Assembly (NCBI RefSeq): GCF_009017415.1
Contig: NC_092406.1
Span: forward strand, 124,001-188,000
Reading direction: 5' to 3'
Origin: Aspergillus flavus
Taxonomy: Eukaryota > Ascomycota > Eurotiomycetes > Eurotiales > Aspergillaceae
DNA: 64,000 nt
Shown here: one piece after another, positions 32,907 through 44,942 of the stretch
Numbering within the stretch: the stretch's first letter is position 1
How the letters are laid out: each line of letters starts with the position of its first letter
Made by a program: the position numbers and the translations under genes
The notes under the pieces: model-generated
The model's database searches: none
The model's input: only the letters and a program-made list of their open reading frames with translations
What the model was told of the DNA's origin: nothing

Positions 32907-34238
32907 AAGGTGGTGATGTCGGAGATCTGCTGATCCTTCCGATGGATTTGGAACTGCTACAGAAGCATCAGCATCTCAACTGCTAAGTTGACAGCCTGTC
33001 CTGTCAGGCCGTCAGGCCGTGTCTCGTGTCATGTGACACCCATGCATCAATATTAATCTCTCTTATATCGCCTCTGGAGCTTGAGCCCTAACAGCCTACT
33101 ATTAGTGCCAACCTTCATCCAAGCACTACGACAACAAAACCCCTTCATCCACTTCTTTCCTTTGTTCCTCTTCGATTTCCCTATCGCTCGTCACATGCTA
33201 ACTGTTTAATCCCGGTTAATTCCTACTTCTACTCGACTATGCATAAGAGTAACTTGAGGGAAGGATGTCCTGCTCGACCATGGATTTGCAGGCTGCGACA
33301 CTGAGCTAATACCACTACGGAGTATGCTCCGTCCTCGTATTTCATAAATAAAATGTTAGTCGCGGTTGTCGCTGATATGCTAACGAAATTCCGGCCGAGA
33401 AATCGCTCGTGATATGTCAATGAGGATCTCGACTATCCTGAACCGGTCTCGGAAATGAAATTCGAAGTCGTTAGTTATCAGTTAGATTTTCTACTGTCTA
33501 CACTCTTCTATAGTACCGGCCAAGCAAACATTTTCAGTGTTCCTCTCAACGGCTGTATGTTGCGAATGGCGAGCCTCGGTTAAGGGCTTACTCGAAATCT
33601 TGAACGACATTTCCTTGACTTGGCCTTTTTGCTTGTTTCCTGCCCAGAGTTGCTTGGTACAAGCAAAGACAAAGAACAGGCGAATCGAAAACCAACTTAG
33701 AAAGGTGGGTGGAGAAACTGAAACAACTTTGGGGACCCTGGGGAAATGTCCATATCGCCTGGACTTCGATTCGAACAGACCGTCCGGATACTACCCGAAA
33801 GATCCACTCTGCTCCCATAGTGGACCAGGGCATGGACATGCATCATCAGACGACTCCACTCAGATGGCATGCAATTTCGGGACGAGCATGCTATCGATCA
33901 ATTAGGACCGTAGTAGTATGAACTTTAGCTGCCTCTAGCTGCCTGCCCAATATGGCCCCGTCATCAAATAATATTGACGGCGGTACACGCCGGTTCAGAC
34001 ACTCTCACCGTACCACTCTCGCTTATGAATAGCTTGCCACCATGTGGTGACTAAAGCGTAGTAATTTCGGCTTCCATGGTCCCTGCCAGTGGTTCAGATG
34101 CCTCGCCATGGGAGTCATTTGCTCGCAAGGTATCCCACCAAGATGCCCTAATTCGTCCTATAAAACCCGGCCTCCCGGCGCGATTCGAGCCAGAAAAAGC
34201 ACGTTGGAATTTTCCTTACACGCTCAATCCCTTTCACG
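32907..34238. other. Intergenic, divergent promoter region, 1.3 kb
   Basis: No gene is seen between the 2EXR gene (minus) and the ZIP transporter (plus). A small direct repeat (GTCAGGCC) occurs twice at about 33003-33020. The right-hand 200 bp are the ZIP promoter. Confidence 0.5.
34126..34131 (+). promoter_or_regulatory. Possible ZafA (zinc-response) core CAAGGT
   Basis: The hexamer CAAGGT lies about 108 bp upstream of the ZIP transporter start. This core is reported for ZafA-type zinc regulators in Aspergillus. A six-base match can occur by chance, so this is only suggestive. Confidence 0.3.
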
Positions 34239-35294
34239 ATGTCATTCGATCCCAACAACGTCGATCTCGACACCGCAGACCCGGCAGAGATCATCTGTTA
34301 CCTCAATGCCTCGGAGAACGACTATGATGGGCGCTTAGGCGCGCGTATATCCGCGATCTTTGTGATTCTCATTGTCTCAACCGCTGTTACATTCTTCCCA
34401 GTGCTAGCCAAGCGTGCTCCCCGGCTCCACATCCCACTATACGTCTACCTCTTCGCACGGTACTTCGGCGCAGGCGTCATCGTGGCGACGGCCTTTATCC
34501 ATCTCTTGGATCCCGCATATGATGAAATAGGACCGGCATCTTGCGTTGGCATGACCGGCCACTGGGCGGACTATTCGTGGTGCCCAGCCATCGTCCTTGC
34601 CTCTCTCGTCGGAATCTTCCTTCTCGACTTTGGCGCGGAGCGATATGTTGAGGTCAAGTACGGAATCTGTCGAGAGGACCCGGAGCCGATCATGACCAGC
34701 GCAACGGACAACAGCTTGCGTACTACCGCAGTGGCTAACCAAGCTCCTGTTGAGAAGGAAGCCCAGCTTGAATCTCAATCTGTCAATGACTCGCTGTCAG
34801 AGAGGTCATTCAAGCAGCAGATCGCCGCCTTCCTGATCCTGGAGTTCGGCGTCATCTTCCACTCGGTCATTATCGGCTTGAACCTCGGTGTTACAGGTGA
34901 AGAATTTTCCACTCTCTACCCGGTCCTGGTCTTCCACCAGTCCTTTGAGGGATTGGGTATTGGTGCCCGCATGTCAGCGATTCCCTTCCGCAAAGGCAGC
35001 TGGCTACCCTGGATTCTGTGCACGCTTTACGGTTTGACCACTCCAATTTCCATCGCGATCGGACTCGGAGTGCGAACAACCTACAACTCAGGCTCGTATA
35101 CCGCGAATGTTGTCTCGGGGGTTTTGGACGCCATCTCCGCTGGTATCCTTATCTACACCGGGTTGGTCGAATTGCTGGCTCGCGATTTCCTCTTCGATCC
35201 CCATCGTACGCAGGACAACAAGCGACTGACATTCATGGTAATTTCAATGCTTTGGGGAGTTGGTATAATGGCACTTCTTGGCAAGTGGGCCTAG
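34239..35294 (+). CDS. ZIP-family zinc (iron) transporter, plasma membrane
   Basis: A single exon encodes 351 aa, the size of the Aspergillus ZrfA/ZrfB and yeast Zrt1/Zrt2 importers. Eight helices are expected: three after ISAIFVILIVSTAVTFFPVLA, then a variable cytosolic loop (about residues 140-190). This loop lacks a His-rich cluster. Next is the ZIP signature HSVIIGLNLGV in helix IV, followed by HQSFEGLGIGARM in helix V; their His, Asn, Gln and Glu residues form the metal path. A Cys pair in ASCVGMTGHWADYSWC lies in an outer loop. It probably imports zinc. The exact paralogue (ZrfA, ZrfB or another) cannot be decided from this sequence alone. Confidence 0.93.
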   Translation: MSFDPNNVDLDTADPAEIICYLNASENDYDGRLGARISAIFVILIVSTAVTFFPVLAKRAPRLHIPLYVYLFARYFGAGVIVATAFIHLLDPAYDEIGPASCVGMTGHWADYSWCPAIVLASLVGIFLLDFGAERYVEVKYGICREDPEPIMTSATDNSLRTTAVANQAPVEKEAQLESQSVNDSLSERSFKQQIAAFLILEFGVIFHSVIIGLNLGVTGEEFSTLYPVLVFHQSFEGLGIGARMSAIPFRKGSWLPWILCTLYGLTTPISIAIGLGVRTTYNSGSYTANVVSGVLDAISAGILIYTGLVELLARDFLFDPHRTQDNKRLTFMVISMLWGVGIMALLGKWA

Positions 35295-37664
35295 AAAATG
35301 TTTCGCATGGTGGCATAGTGGCGCAGGAAATCGGTTCTGCGTTGTCCAGATTCCCAGTCTTCTTCTCTTCTCTCCAATGTGTGGCTGTGCAATTATTTGC
35401 ATCTCCCACCGGTCATCCTGTTCAGAGTCCATGTGTCTGATTTAATAATCTTGTTTTGTCTGTACTTTCCATGGTGTGGTGGGTGAGCAACCCTACGCCT
35501 AGTCCATGGGAAGGAATGCTTTGTACAGCTAGCTACATAAACACAATCATTATCTATCATTTGTCAAACTACATCATACGTAAGACTCTTCATTCAGCAT
35601 TTACATCTAAATTCCGAGATTCGTTGACAGAAGAAACTATGAATTGTCAAGGATGAAAACGAGGCAAGGCGCACATTCACATAACCCAGTGTAATGAAGG
35701 CCTTGAGTAGCCAATATCCATTCACAAAGAGAAAGAAAGAAAACGAAGACAGAAATAGTCCTGTTGGCACCGATCAGACAAGAAAATGAAAGCAGAAAAC
35801 AGCCAAGGAGATTCAATGTGGAAGGTTTGCTGGACCTTCATAAAGGAAGGTATGGACAAGCTAATCCGAGCAGGCATCCAAGGTGTGGGTACATTATCGT
35901 CACACTTCGCATGAAGTCCGCGACCCAGCAGGATTGTAGAAGACACGAGGGGAGGCTTCACCGTGGAGTCACTCGTTAGGTGGTCATATGCATAAGCTAC
36001 CACGAGACAGATATGCGCCAAATGCCACGCTCACTGATACAGCTGACCGAAATTGCCTACTCTACGTTGGAAATATGTAATAGCCTTGCATATTCTTAGT
36101 TCTAGCAGCGTGGGGGCTACGCAGAACACCGCCAATCACTTGTTTCTTGCTCAGAGACGCCGTAGCTTCATACACTTGGCACAGAGGGTGATGCATGCGC
36201 ATACGCCGGGCTCACTAGATCACACTACGCGTGCAGACTCGGTACTTCACACGAGCTACAGGCAGTCATACTCAATGTTCATCTAGGCTTCCGTCCTGCA
36301 GTGGGACCCAGCTTGCATTAGTTGCAAACTTGCTTCCACGGGTGGCGGGAAGTCTTTGTCCGTGGGCGACCTGAGAACAGACTACGTATAATAACACTGA
36401 CTAGACCATGTTTTAAGCTTGGCTACATGAAATTAACCGACTCGTAGCGAACCGGATGCCTCCTTAGGGAAGATTACCGACGCTGCCGCAGTCAATCATG
36501 CCTTGCCTACACCAATACCAATATTCGGGTGGGTCGAAGAATTATCAGTGTCTTACCACAGGGGTCATCAGTCTAGTTATATATTTGTCATTTCTATCAA
36601 TAATACGGAGTACAGGTACTGATCAGGCAAGAGCGTGAGCAGGTCCTACTCTTTTCCTATTGAGTGGAGGATTCCAAAGTCCTGTTGCTTTGACCTGCTG
36701 GTGGGGGCAGATAAACGACGACGACGACCTATCCCATTGGGCCTTATTCCTCTTACTAGCTGAATCGTGAGATGCGCGATTTTAGCAGTTCCCCTGCGTG
36801 GGTGATTAGTATTCTGCTGTGGGTGCTGCTAACGTCTGCGAATCGGGCAATCCGTATGATTACAGGAAAGGATTTTTCTTTTTTGCGTTTCGCTTCCTTT
36901 AGTGCGTTTCTCTGTAAGTAATGGACTAGCTCGCAGAAAAGAAAATTATTGCATTAGAAGGCACACACAGGGTAGCAGAATGTAGGAAATAGGGGTTCTC
37001 ATGACCCACGCAAGTGCTCCCAAGGTGCTCAAATTCCCAAGGTCCTCATCTGTATTTGCGTATAAGAATGCCATCTGAAGGACGTGGTCAAGTCAGTTGG
37101 ATCCTTTCCTTTGGTTTTGGCCTCTGTATTTGCTTCATCTAGGCTTGGATGCAAGGTGGGATCCCAATATCAGCGATGCCGGTCCTCATTCCTCGCGGAC
37201 AATGGGAGGCGCACTACTCACGTATGCTACCTACACGGAGTGGGGCAACCATGGTGTCTTGAAACCTACCTACGTCGGCTGGAAATATCAGGCTATACCA
37301 TCCCTGTCACAGTCTACCTGATCCAACTCCACAGCATGTCATTGTATGATCAAAGCACTGACAACGAGGCTTGGAGACTTGCCTCTTCCCCCACGCCGCC
37401 ATGAAAGCCTAGTGCCTCCGTCGGCCGATGCGCTATCCCGATGCACAATGCCTTTTCTGCGGTTCTAGCGGGTAAAGCCATTTATCTCACTTTGCACAGG
37501 CCTCTAGATCAGGACAACCAAAGGTATAAATAGGACGTTTCTGCCGTCGACAGTTCAGTTTCTTCCATCATCGCAATCACATATCGCACACAAGCATCAA
37601 AGCCTTCAATCCATATTACAAAGCCACTTCGAGAAACCTCTCCAAACTTTCCAACTCCAACACA
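35295..37664. other. Gene-poor stretch, 2.4 kb
   Basis: I see no gene. Many short open frames overlap on both strands without start context, splice pattern or family resemblance. The right-hand end (from about 37500) is the promoter of the metallothionein gene. Confidence 0.5.
37525..37532 (+). promoter_or_regulatory. TATA box of the metallothionein gene
   Basis: A consensus TATAAATA lies about 133 bp before the metallothionein ATG, in a region otherwise of mixed composition. This fits a strong, inducible promoter; TATA boxes this clear are rare elsewhere in the window. Confidence 0.6.
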
Positions 37665-37800
37665 ATGTCTCCCTGCTCTTGCAACTGCTGCAGCGGTAAC
37701 TGCGCTAGCTGCTCCTGCTCCTCCTGCAGCGTAAGTAGCCATATCCTTCCACCTTTCATACTTACATTACAGCCAGACTTACTCGTTTCTACAGCATTAA
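37665..37800 (+). CDS. Short fungal metallothionein, 23 aa
   Basis: Exon 1 (37665-37730) encodes 22 residues containing eight Cys in C-x-C, C-C and C-x-x-C spacing (CSCNCC near the start, CSCSSC near the end), with Ser, Gly, Asn and Ala as the only spacers. A 64-nt intron (37731-37794, GTAAGT...ACAG) leads to an exon of just six bases, CAT TAA, adding one His and the stop. Short copper metallothioneins of Neurospora and Agaricus have the same 25-residue scale, and the Neurospora gene also carries an intron. The protein would bind Cu(I) in the cytosol. Splicing instead at the ACAG at 37769-37772 gives a longer, non-Cys tail, which I consider less likely. Confidence 0.78.
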
Positions 37801-39903
37801 GGAACGACACTCAATGTGCTACAGAGCACCTGTCCTATTCCCGGCTCGACTTCTTCCCTGCCTCTGATTTCCGGTTCGATCCCGCGGTTGCCAAGATTTG
37901 TTCGAATGAGTACTGGGTATGATGGGATGAACAAGTTAACGGGATGGACCAACGCCGAGAAATCCACGAGCATGTATGATTCTGTCGCTTTTTGTATCGC
38001 CTCATTTTAGCCAAGATATGTCATAGGCAATATAAAGTTGCATGCCGTGTTGAACTTCTCCGTATATGCAAATCTCCCTCATGATACATGCTTTCAGATT
38101 CGATGCTGAAGCATGTGTGCGTAGGATCATTGTCTAATAACTGCCGTTGTTTACCGGCTCTTCCACTATCATTTGTACAGTGTCACAGTTCGATCCGGAT
38201 CCTGTTCGTTCATTCCCCACACTCGCCATCGTAGTCCTACACTATCATATAACCTCATCTTCCGAACGTAACTAATAAGCTATGCCTGTAAATATCCACC
38301 CTACGAAGTACTACTACGTGGGTTGAATGCTTGCAGCTTTCCAAGCACATCTCTTCTAATTACGAGCCCCAGATCATAGGTGATCTTCTGCAGCGCGCGC
38401 ACCCTTCAACAGTACCAACCCGACAGATCCAAGATACAACGACCGGATATCTTCCACCTGCTCGAGCTACGAGGCTCTATATTTGTACGAAGTCACAGAG
38501 CGGTAGGAATCTACCATGTCAAGCCTACAGTCAACAAAGCCAGGGTGCTGTTTTACGCCTCCACTGTGGCTCGGGCAGAACCCAGCAACGCCAATACTTT
38601 GCTGTGAGGTCAAGAAACAAAAGAGGAATGAGACTGGCCCGGAACAAGGATGGTCCGTAATTAGACGCCTAAGGCATTTGTTGCCGCCTTGCAGCCTGAG
38701 GCTGAATCATCTCCATAGCATGCTTGGCATCAGTGAGCTCGCATTAGGAACGAAGTCTCAACAATAAGACCAGGGACTTTTGCCTACATAACAAGGTGAG
38801 TGTCTGCTTCTAGGAGGTCCCTTGAGTATCACCTGAAATTATAACATCACTAGACAACTTGCATACTAACTTCAAGCTACTATGGTGTGGATATATTTAT
38901 ATCCTGTCTGTCTTCTTTTATTCCGCTCACCACTATTATAAAATCTTCTTTCTCAGACCCTGGAATATTACACAGACAAGAGGGCTTAGTAGACTCCTTG
39001 CTATTGCCCCGCAATCCATAAGGCAAGATGAGCCACAGGGTCCAATATGCGCTAGTGTCTGCAAGTCCTTGACGGACTGCTACCCCGCTATATGTCCAAG
39101 CCTCGGATTCTGGGCTGCAGCTACACTACAATATGTGTCATCTTCTCATAGCACTTGTTGTTAACAGCAGAGGGGGTTCTGGCATGAACATGGAATTTTG
39201 AACTTCCCAATAACCAGGGACGCGTTCTCATGGACGCTCATTATCTGAGTTCTCATCCGCAGATTGAATGTGGTATCGGTCTTGGCTGAGGAGGCCTTCT
39301 TCTCTTGGAATGCATGCCGATGCTGGTGAAGATACGAGACCCCGCTTTCTAATCGGAAACTCCAGAAGCTCACTATCCTCATTGAAGTACGGACCACCAT
39401 CCGATGTTGCAGTCTGGACAAGCGTGCCGTGAGTGTAGTGTGCTAGTTCTTCATAGGAAGCCAAATTAATTTAGATTGATAGATCCACCGGGAACCCCAG
39501 ATCTCCACCTATGGATGCTGATCAGGTTGATTAAGAGACCCAACCCAAGAAACTTTAACGCGCCTTCCTCGGTACTTTGTTTCTGATCATGGATATCATA
39601 GGTCAAAAGTCGACCATACAAGTCTCGGCAGCTGGGAGAGAATCATTTGTCTCACTGGCATTCCGAGTTGCAGTTGCAGTTGACCTATCCAAATCACTGA
39701 TTCCCGCGCACGGTGTCTGCCAGGAAAGCTAGGCACTATATGTGTATCAAACAGGACAATATACCGAGGCATACGTGCTGGATGCTGTGAGCAATGCAAT
39801 TACTATAAAGATGGCTGCTTTGCCCCAGGAAGAATGACTATACAGACTGCATCGCACTCGAATTGCACACACACAGCCCGCTTTCTAAAACACTTTCCTC
39901 ATT
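37801..39903. other. Gene-poor stretch, 2.1 kb
   Basis: No gene can be supported. A 78-codon minus-strand frame (39228-39464) has reasonable codon composition but begins with TTG and is not recognised. A TATA-like CTATAAAG lies at about 39803, upstream of the cutinase. Confidence 0.45.
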
Positions 39904-40698
39904 ATGCATCTCCGCAACATAGTCATTGCACTGGCTGCGACTGCAGTGGCAAGCCCGGTGGACCTCCAGGACCGCCAATGTATGTTAGAGAAGGAACCCC
40001 TCCGTCGCACGCATGCTAACAATCCGATCAGTGACTGGTGGGGATGAGCTGCGGGATGGCCCTTGCAAGCCCATTACGTTTATCTTTGCCCGGGCTTCCA
40101 CGGAGCCAGGCCTTCTGGTGAGTTCAAGTCCCCTATGCTTTACGTGAAAATACTCATAAACCCAGGGCATTTCAACGGGCCCTGCGGTCTGCAATCGGTT
40201 GAAGTTGGCTAGATCAGGCGATGTTGCCTGCCAGGGTGTCGGACCCAGATATACGGCGGATCTCCCATCAAATGCTCTGCCAGAGGGAACATCCCAAGCT
40301 GCCATTGCAGAGGCACAAGGACTGTTTGAACAAGCTGTTTCCAAGTGCCCCGATACGCAGATCGTTGCCGGGGGTTACAGGTTTGTCTAGGTTATCCGAA
40401 ATGTTGTTTCATTCACACTAATGGTATCTCTAGCCAAGGAACAGCTGTCATGAATGGGGCTATTAAGCGCCTTTCCGCAGATGTGCAGGACAAGATCAAA
40501 GGCGTTGTACTGTTCGGGTACACACGCAACGCTCAAGAGAGAGGCCAGATTGCCAACTTTCCCAAAGATAAAGTCAAGGTCTATTGCGCCGTGGGAGATC
40601 TTGTCTGCCTGGGAACACTGATTGTGGCACCGCCGCACTTCTCATACCTTTCTGATACTGGTGATGCCAGCGATTTCCTTCTATCCCAGCTGGGATAA
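39904..40698 (+). CDS. Secreted cutinase
   Basis: Exons 39904-39979, 40032-40117, 40166-40380 and 40434-40698 give 213 aa, the classic cutinase length. A signal peptide ([15 protein letters not shown]) and a short propeptide ending near LQDRQ precede the mature enzyme. Catalytic residues are visible: Ser in GGYSQGTAV (recreated by splicing the third intron), Asp in YCAVGDLVC, and His in PPHFSYL. The four conserved Cys of the two disulfides (GPCKP, AVCNR, KVYCAV, DLVCLG) and the extra pair at VACQG and SKCPD are present. Cutinases hydrolyse plant cutin and short-chain esters outside the cell. The first-exon boundary at codon Q/L is typical of Aspergillus cutinase genes. Confidence 0.94.
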
Positions 40699-41900
40699 AT
40701 TTTCGGGACTCATCCGGTCTGCTGCCTTGCGTCGGATGCTCTCCTCTCTCTCTGTGTCTGTTCGTTTTCTCACAGATGTCTCTCCCATTTGATGGAGGTC
40801 AGTTACCCGATGGGGTACTCGTACATTCGTCCGTCATGAATGCTTTTCATTCAAGATAAATACTTTACAGAGTTGAATGTTACTGAACGTTTCGTTTAAA
40901 TCTCCACAATCCTCCTTGAAACACGAGATATCCCCAATTAAACCGTGTATTGCCGTCGGTTCTTGGCGGCAAGTAGCAGACATGTCGCCACGACCTTCTG
41001 GGGTGTAGACAAAGGACGACTGGAACAATATACCCTTCATTTGTGCGACACAAGACGTAACATCAGATCAACCCCTGATGATCCCATGCCCGAATCTGTA
41101 GGGACTGGTCAGCTACTTGATAACAGTGACCTCTGTGCGTAAATGACATGGGCTAGCTAGGGATGGGTGTCCAGTTCAGTCGAAGCCCAAAGTATCACAA
41201 TCGGTTTAGACGTTACCAAGACCGACTTAGTACTGTAAGCCACACGCTAGACTGTGTAGCGTCCTTGCTGATAAAAGACCATGTAAATACTATGGTCCTT
41301 GCGCTAGACAGCATGTGTCCGGTAGCTAAGGCAGGTTACAGGAAGCTACTAGAGAGTCCGAGCGAAGTGCAGTTGAATATATGCAATTATGTCTGTATTT
41401 ATTCTGTTCATATGCAAATAATATTATGTACTTCACGCGATCGGGTATATCCAGTCCTGGAGATCGACTTGATCTCCCTCTATATCTTCCTCCCCCTAAC
41501 AAATACATGGCGATGTATGATCATACAATCCGAAGCGAGAGATGAGGGAATGCGACCACGCATTGGCGTTGAGCTGGTGATCATATCCGTTTCCCAAGCG
41601 GATATGATGTGATATTCGTGGGTCGTCGTTTGGTTGTGGCTCCTCCTGCTCTTTGGAGTATGTTCGATTAAACGTATATGCAAAGATATGCTCGCGCATC
41701 ATGACCGGCACGATAGCAGGGCATGGTTCAGCAATTTCACTCCGGAGATGATGTGGAGGTTGCAAACGTGTCGTCGATATTTATGATCACGTCGCAACCA
41801 ACTCCATAGAGCGGTGCCATGTCTGTACCCACTGGGAGAGTCATAGCATGCAGGTTGCCGAGAATAGAAATGTTGAATTGGAATCTCGTCTGGTCAGGTC
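40699..41900. other. Intergenic between convergent genes, 1.2 kb
   Basis: No gene is seen. This longer than usual spacer contains AT-rich patches near 41390-41440 and several overlapping short frames of no recognisable identity. Confidence 0.5.
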
Positions 41901-43214
41901 TTATGCAGCTGGTTTCGGCCAACCGGGGATGTCTGCAAACCAACGCGATCGGTAAATCTCATCCCCCAGGTTGATCTGTTGTCGGACACCATCGACGACC
42001 AGGTTCGTGTGGTTTCCTCTAAGCAATCGCCATAGAGACTGCACGTAGACGAAGCTTCCATCCGGCGCCATGCTGAAACCCTTCAGGTCTGATTCGGGTA
42101 GCTCCAGGTACTCTCCAGCTCGGTTGAAGCCTTTGCGATCGTTGGTGGTCACCTCGAACCCTCTCATATACGTATCAATCACGCCTTTGCTATCGAGGAA
42201 GAATTCACGGGTGTTCAGGTCAAAGGCGTGCAACCCTCGATCTTGCGACATCAAGAATTTTCGATCGTTGGGAATGGGGACGAGATCATGTGGCCCACAC
42301 CACCATGGGTATCCGGGACCCCATTCCGTCTCCTGATCCCATGCCTCCGGGAGTCGGTACATGAATTCGTCGGTATCTTCCAGCTCGCCAGTAGTTGCGT
42401 TGTAGGGGTAGCCCTGGATGGTTCCGTACGCTGGTATAGGGTCAGACCCATCGGCTGCAGCGTCCGTACCAGCGGCCCACAGCATCTGCTCTTGTTCGTC
42501 CCAAATCATACCGTGTATGGCACGCAAGCCCGTGATATTCTGCAAGATCAGCGGCTCGTCTACCAGGGGGTTATCGACGCTAGAGTTGTAGACGAGGATG
42601 CCGTCCCATGCGTTGGAACCCGTAGTACCGACTGCTACTCGATCTCCCGGCAACGGCTCGAGGGTATGAGCATTCCAGAGAAACTCATTTTGCCGGCAGA
42701 CAGCGAATGTGATCAGTTTGTCTGTCTCCGGGTTGTCAGGGGTATGGTTGATCATTAGCACGAGGTCGCTGTAGATCGCAGCGATGGCAGTTCCGTTCTT
42801 AATCCACTTGACTTCTGTAGCATCGTTCGCGTCGCTATACAGGCAGTGCCTGATATACGGCGGAAGCTCCTGGGTAACGTCGTCCCGACCCCAACTCCAT
42901 TTTATATTCCCGGCTCGGTCGTGGACCTTGAGCAACGGTGGGATTCCATAGACGCCGGTGATGATATCGTCCCAGAATTCAGCGGTAGCCTCCGCTGGCG
43001 GTGGACTCGTGGGTGATGGTGTGATACTGGGTTCAGTCGTCGGTGTTTGGATGATAGGTGGACCAGTGTCGAACGCCTCAGTTGTGCTGGGTGGAGGAGC
43101 CACGACCTGTTGATTCCCCGGCCTCAACCTCGCCTGAGGCTGAATCGGCTGGATGGACAGGTCGGACACCTGGTTGGCGACATACAGGAACCAAGTGAAG
43201 ATGTTACTCACCAT
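41901..43214 (-). CDS. Predicted beta-propeller protein (DUF6528-like), membrane-anchored or secreted
   Basis: A single exon encodes 437 aa. A short hydrophobic N-terminus (SNIFTWFLYVANQV) is followed by a Pro/Thr-rich linker (about residues 25-75) and a globular domain. The domain shows repeated W/H/G blocks (WSWGRDD, WNAHTLEPLPGDRVAVGT, HGMIWDEQEQMLWAAG, GPHDLVPIPNDRKFLMS, LHAFDLNTREFF). These blocks resemble those of DUF6528-type six-bladed propellers, and there are several N-glycosylation sequons (NGT, NHT, NSS, NIT, NAT). I infer an extracellular or vacuolar-lumen propeller. No enzymatic motif is recognised, and the family assignment is from memory of the motif order only. Confidence 0.6.
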   Translation of the reverse strand: MVSNIFTWFLYVANQVSDLSIQPIQPQARLRPGNQQVVAPPPSTTEAFDTGPPIIQTPTTEPSITPSPTSPPPAEATAEFWDDIITGVYGIPPLLKVHDRAGNIKWSWGRDDVTQELPPYIRHCLYSDANDATEVKWIKNGTAIAAIYSDLVLMINHTPDNPETDKLITFAVCRQNEFLWNAHTLEPLPGDRVAVGTTGSNAWDGILVYNSSVDNPLVDEPLILQNITGLRAIHGMIWDEQEQMLWAAGTDAAADGSDPIPAYGTIQGYPYNATTGELEDTDEFMYRLPEAWDQETEWGPGYPWWCGPHDLVPIPNDRKFLMSQDRGLHAFDLNTREFFLDSKGVIDTYMRGFEVTTNDRKGFNRAGEYLELPESDLKGFSMAPDGSFVYVQSLWRLLRGNHTNLVVDGVRQQINLGDEIYRSRWFADIPGWPKPAA

Positions 43215-44942
43215 GGTCTGGATCGTTCATAATTTCCCCTACGAAGGGGCCCGGCAGGGCCTGGGGGAAAGGGGGGGGGTGCAGTCAATAAATATGGACC
43301 ACTCCCCATCCAGCCAAGAAATGGACAAACGAGTACGCCTGCATTACTGAATTCCGATGAGTAAGATATGCGCTCTGCCTATCAAATTATGATCTCCATA
43401 TGCACGCGACCATGGGGACATCTGATCCCTCTACAAACTGATAGTGACCAATAATTGAGCCAATAGCTGGTGGCTTTTGCCAAGTGGAGCACGGTGGCAC
43501 AACTTCAGCCACACAATAATGCCAATTTTCTTTTCCTTTTTGACTTTTCCCTGTTCCTAATAATAATTATAGCCTGTTTCTGAACTTTCTGTGGCCTGTG
43601 TGTGACCGCTGTCCGAGAAACTTGGCCTTTTCACTGATAAGGACGGATTTCCCTCCTCCCTTCTCGGTAAAATTCACATCCCTCGCCATAGCGAGCCAAG
43701 GACACTGAAGGCCTAATATGGAGTCTTGCACCGTTATAGGCAACGATATTCATCCGGTTCCCCAGTCAATATCTGCCGTTCCCGCCAGAGTGGAGCCCAA
43801 GCGTCGTCATGCCCTACAACCGAAACGCCCAGTGCAGCCAATAACCATGATGTACCCCCGAGCCAGGAAGCCAACTTTCATGATTCAAAACCTCCGAAAA
43901 GCTAGGATCCAGAAATGGTGGTGGCGTCCAATAGCCAGTCAGGTCTTTTCGTGGCGTAGGGCTGATACTTGTCTTCATGGCGTCTGCCGCGAAAGGGATG
44001 CGCGTACGTAGAGATAACGATCAGCGGTCACCTCCTGAGTGAGGAGATATTAAGCCGCGGTTCTCCCCCCTGGAGTTCACTGCTACCCTGGAGGGATGTT
44101 ATTCTGCACCGTTGTATTTGCACATTCCAAGGAGGAAGAAATCCGACGCATCCGGCGAGCTGTGCCTGCCAAGCCCTCGGTCATAACCACCAGAATTGGT
44201 TCGGTATTGAGGCGTTCCAAGCGGTTTTAGCTGGCTTGGCAACTCTCAACCATTCCAACCGGGGCGAGACTGCAAGTGGGCTCCGCTTTTTGCCGAAAGC
44301 CAGGCGCCCGGTGTGGCTTCTGGGAGTTCTCAAAGCCTGACTCCGTATCCGTGCAGAGTAGACGACTCGTCAGTCATGTTCCACCCAGCGTGAGCACAAT
44401 TCAGGAGAAGTCCTCCATAATGGCGTGGAATCTCTTAGTAGAATTAGGGTAATGATCGTGTGAGCAACCAGGGGGTTCTGTTGATCTGATAACTCCCATA
44501 CCCTCCACATTCAAATTCTGACATGCTTCCACGTCGATAAAGCATGTGATTATGCGTATGGGGAAGTGTTCAGTATTTAGTATTTACTCCATCCGGAGCA
44601 AATGAGATCCACCTGGAGTGTTAGTTACGGAGTTGTTGGATGTGAGTGTGCACCACCACTCCAGGTCGTATCAGCGTGGAAGACACCCTATCGAGGTTGT
44701 AATTTAGCGTGTTCCGGCTTGGCCAGTGGGTACTGTAGTATGATGACCTAATCCGTCCGTTTTTGAACAACATTTTTGTTTTGTCATTGTGTTTTTATGC
44801 TGCCTTTTATGCAAAACGCCAGAGGTATCCTGTGTGACCCTACGCTCTAGATTACACGAAATTGCCTGACACATTGAAATATATACATATCTTGAGCTCG
44901 TAAAGGATGTCCCCGACAGACAGCCGCAATCTCTACCAGAGA
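43215..44942. other. Gene-poor stretch, 1.7 kb
   Basis: I see no gene. A G-run (GGGGGGGGG) lies near 43270. Plus-strand frames at 43718-44340 are Arg-rich and look like shadows of unconstrained GC-containing DNA. Confidence 0.5.

Noticed and set aside
39228..39464. 78-codon minus-strand frame upstream of the cutinase
   Set aside because: It begins with TTG, has no ATG in a useful position and shows no known motif.
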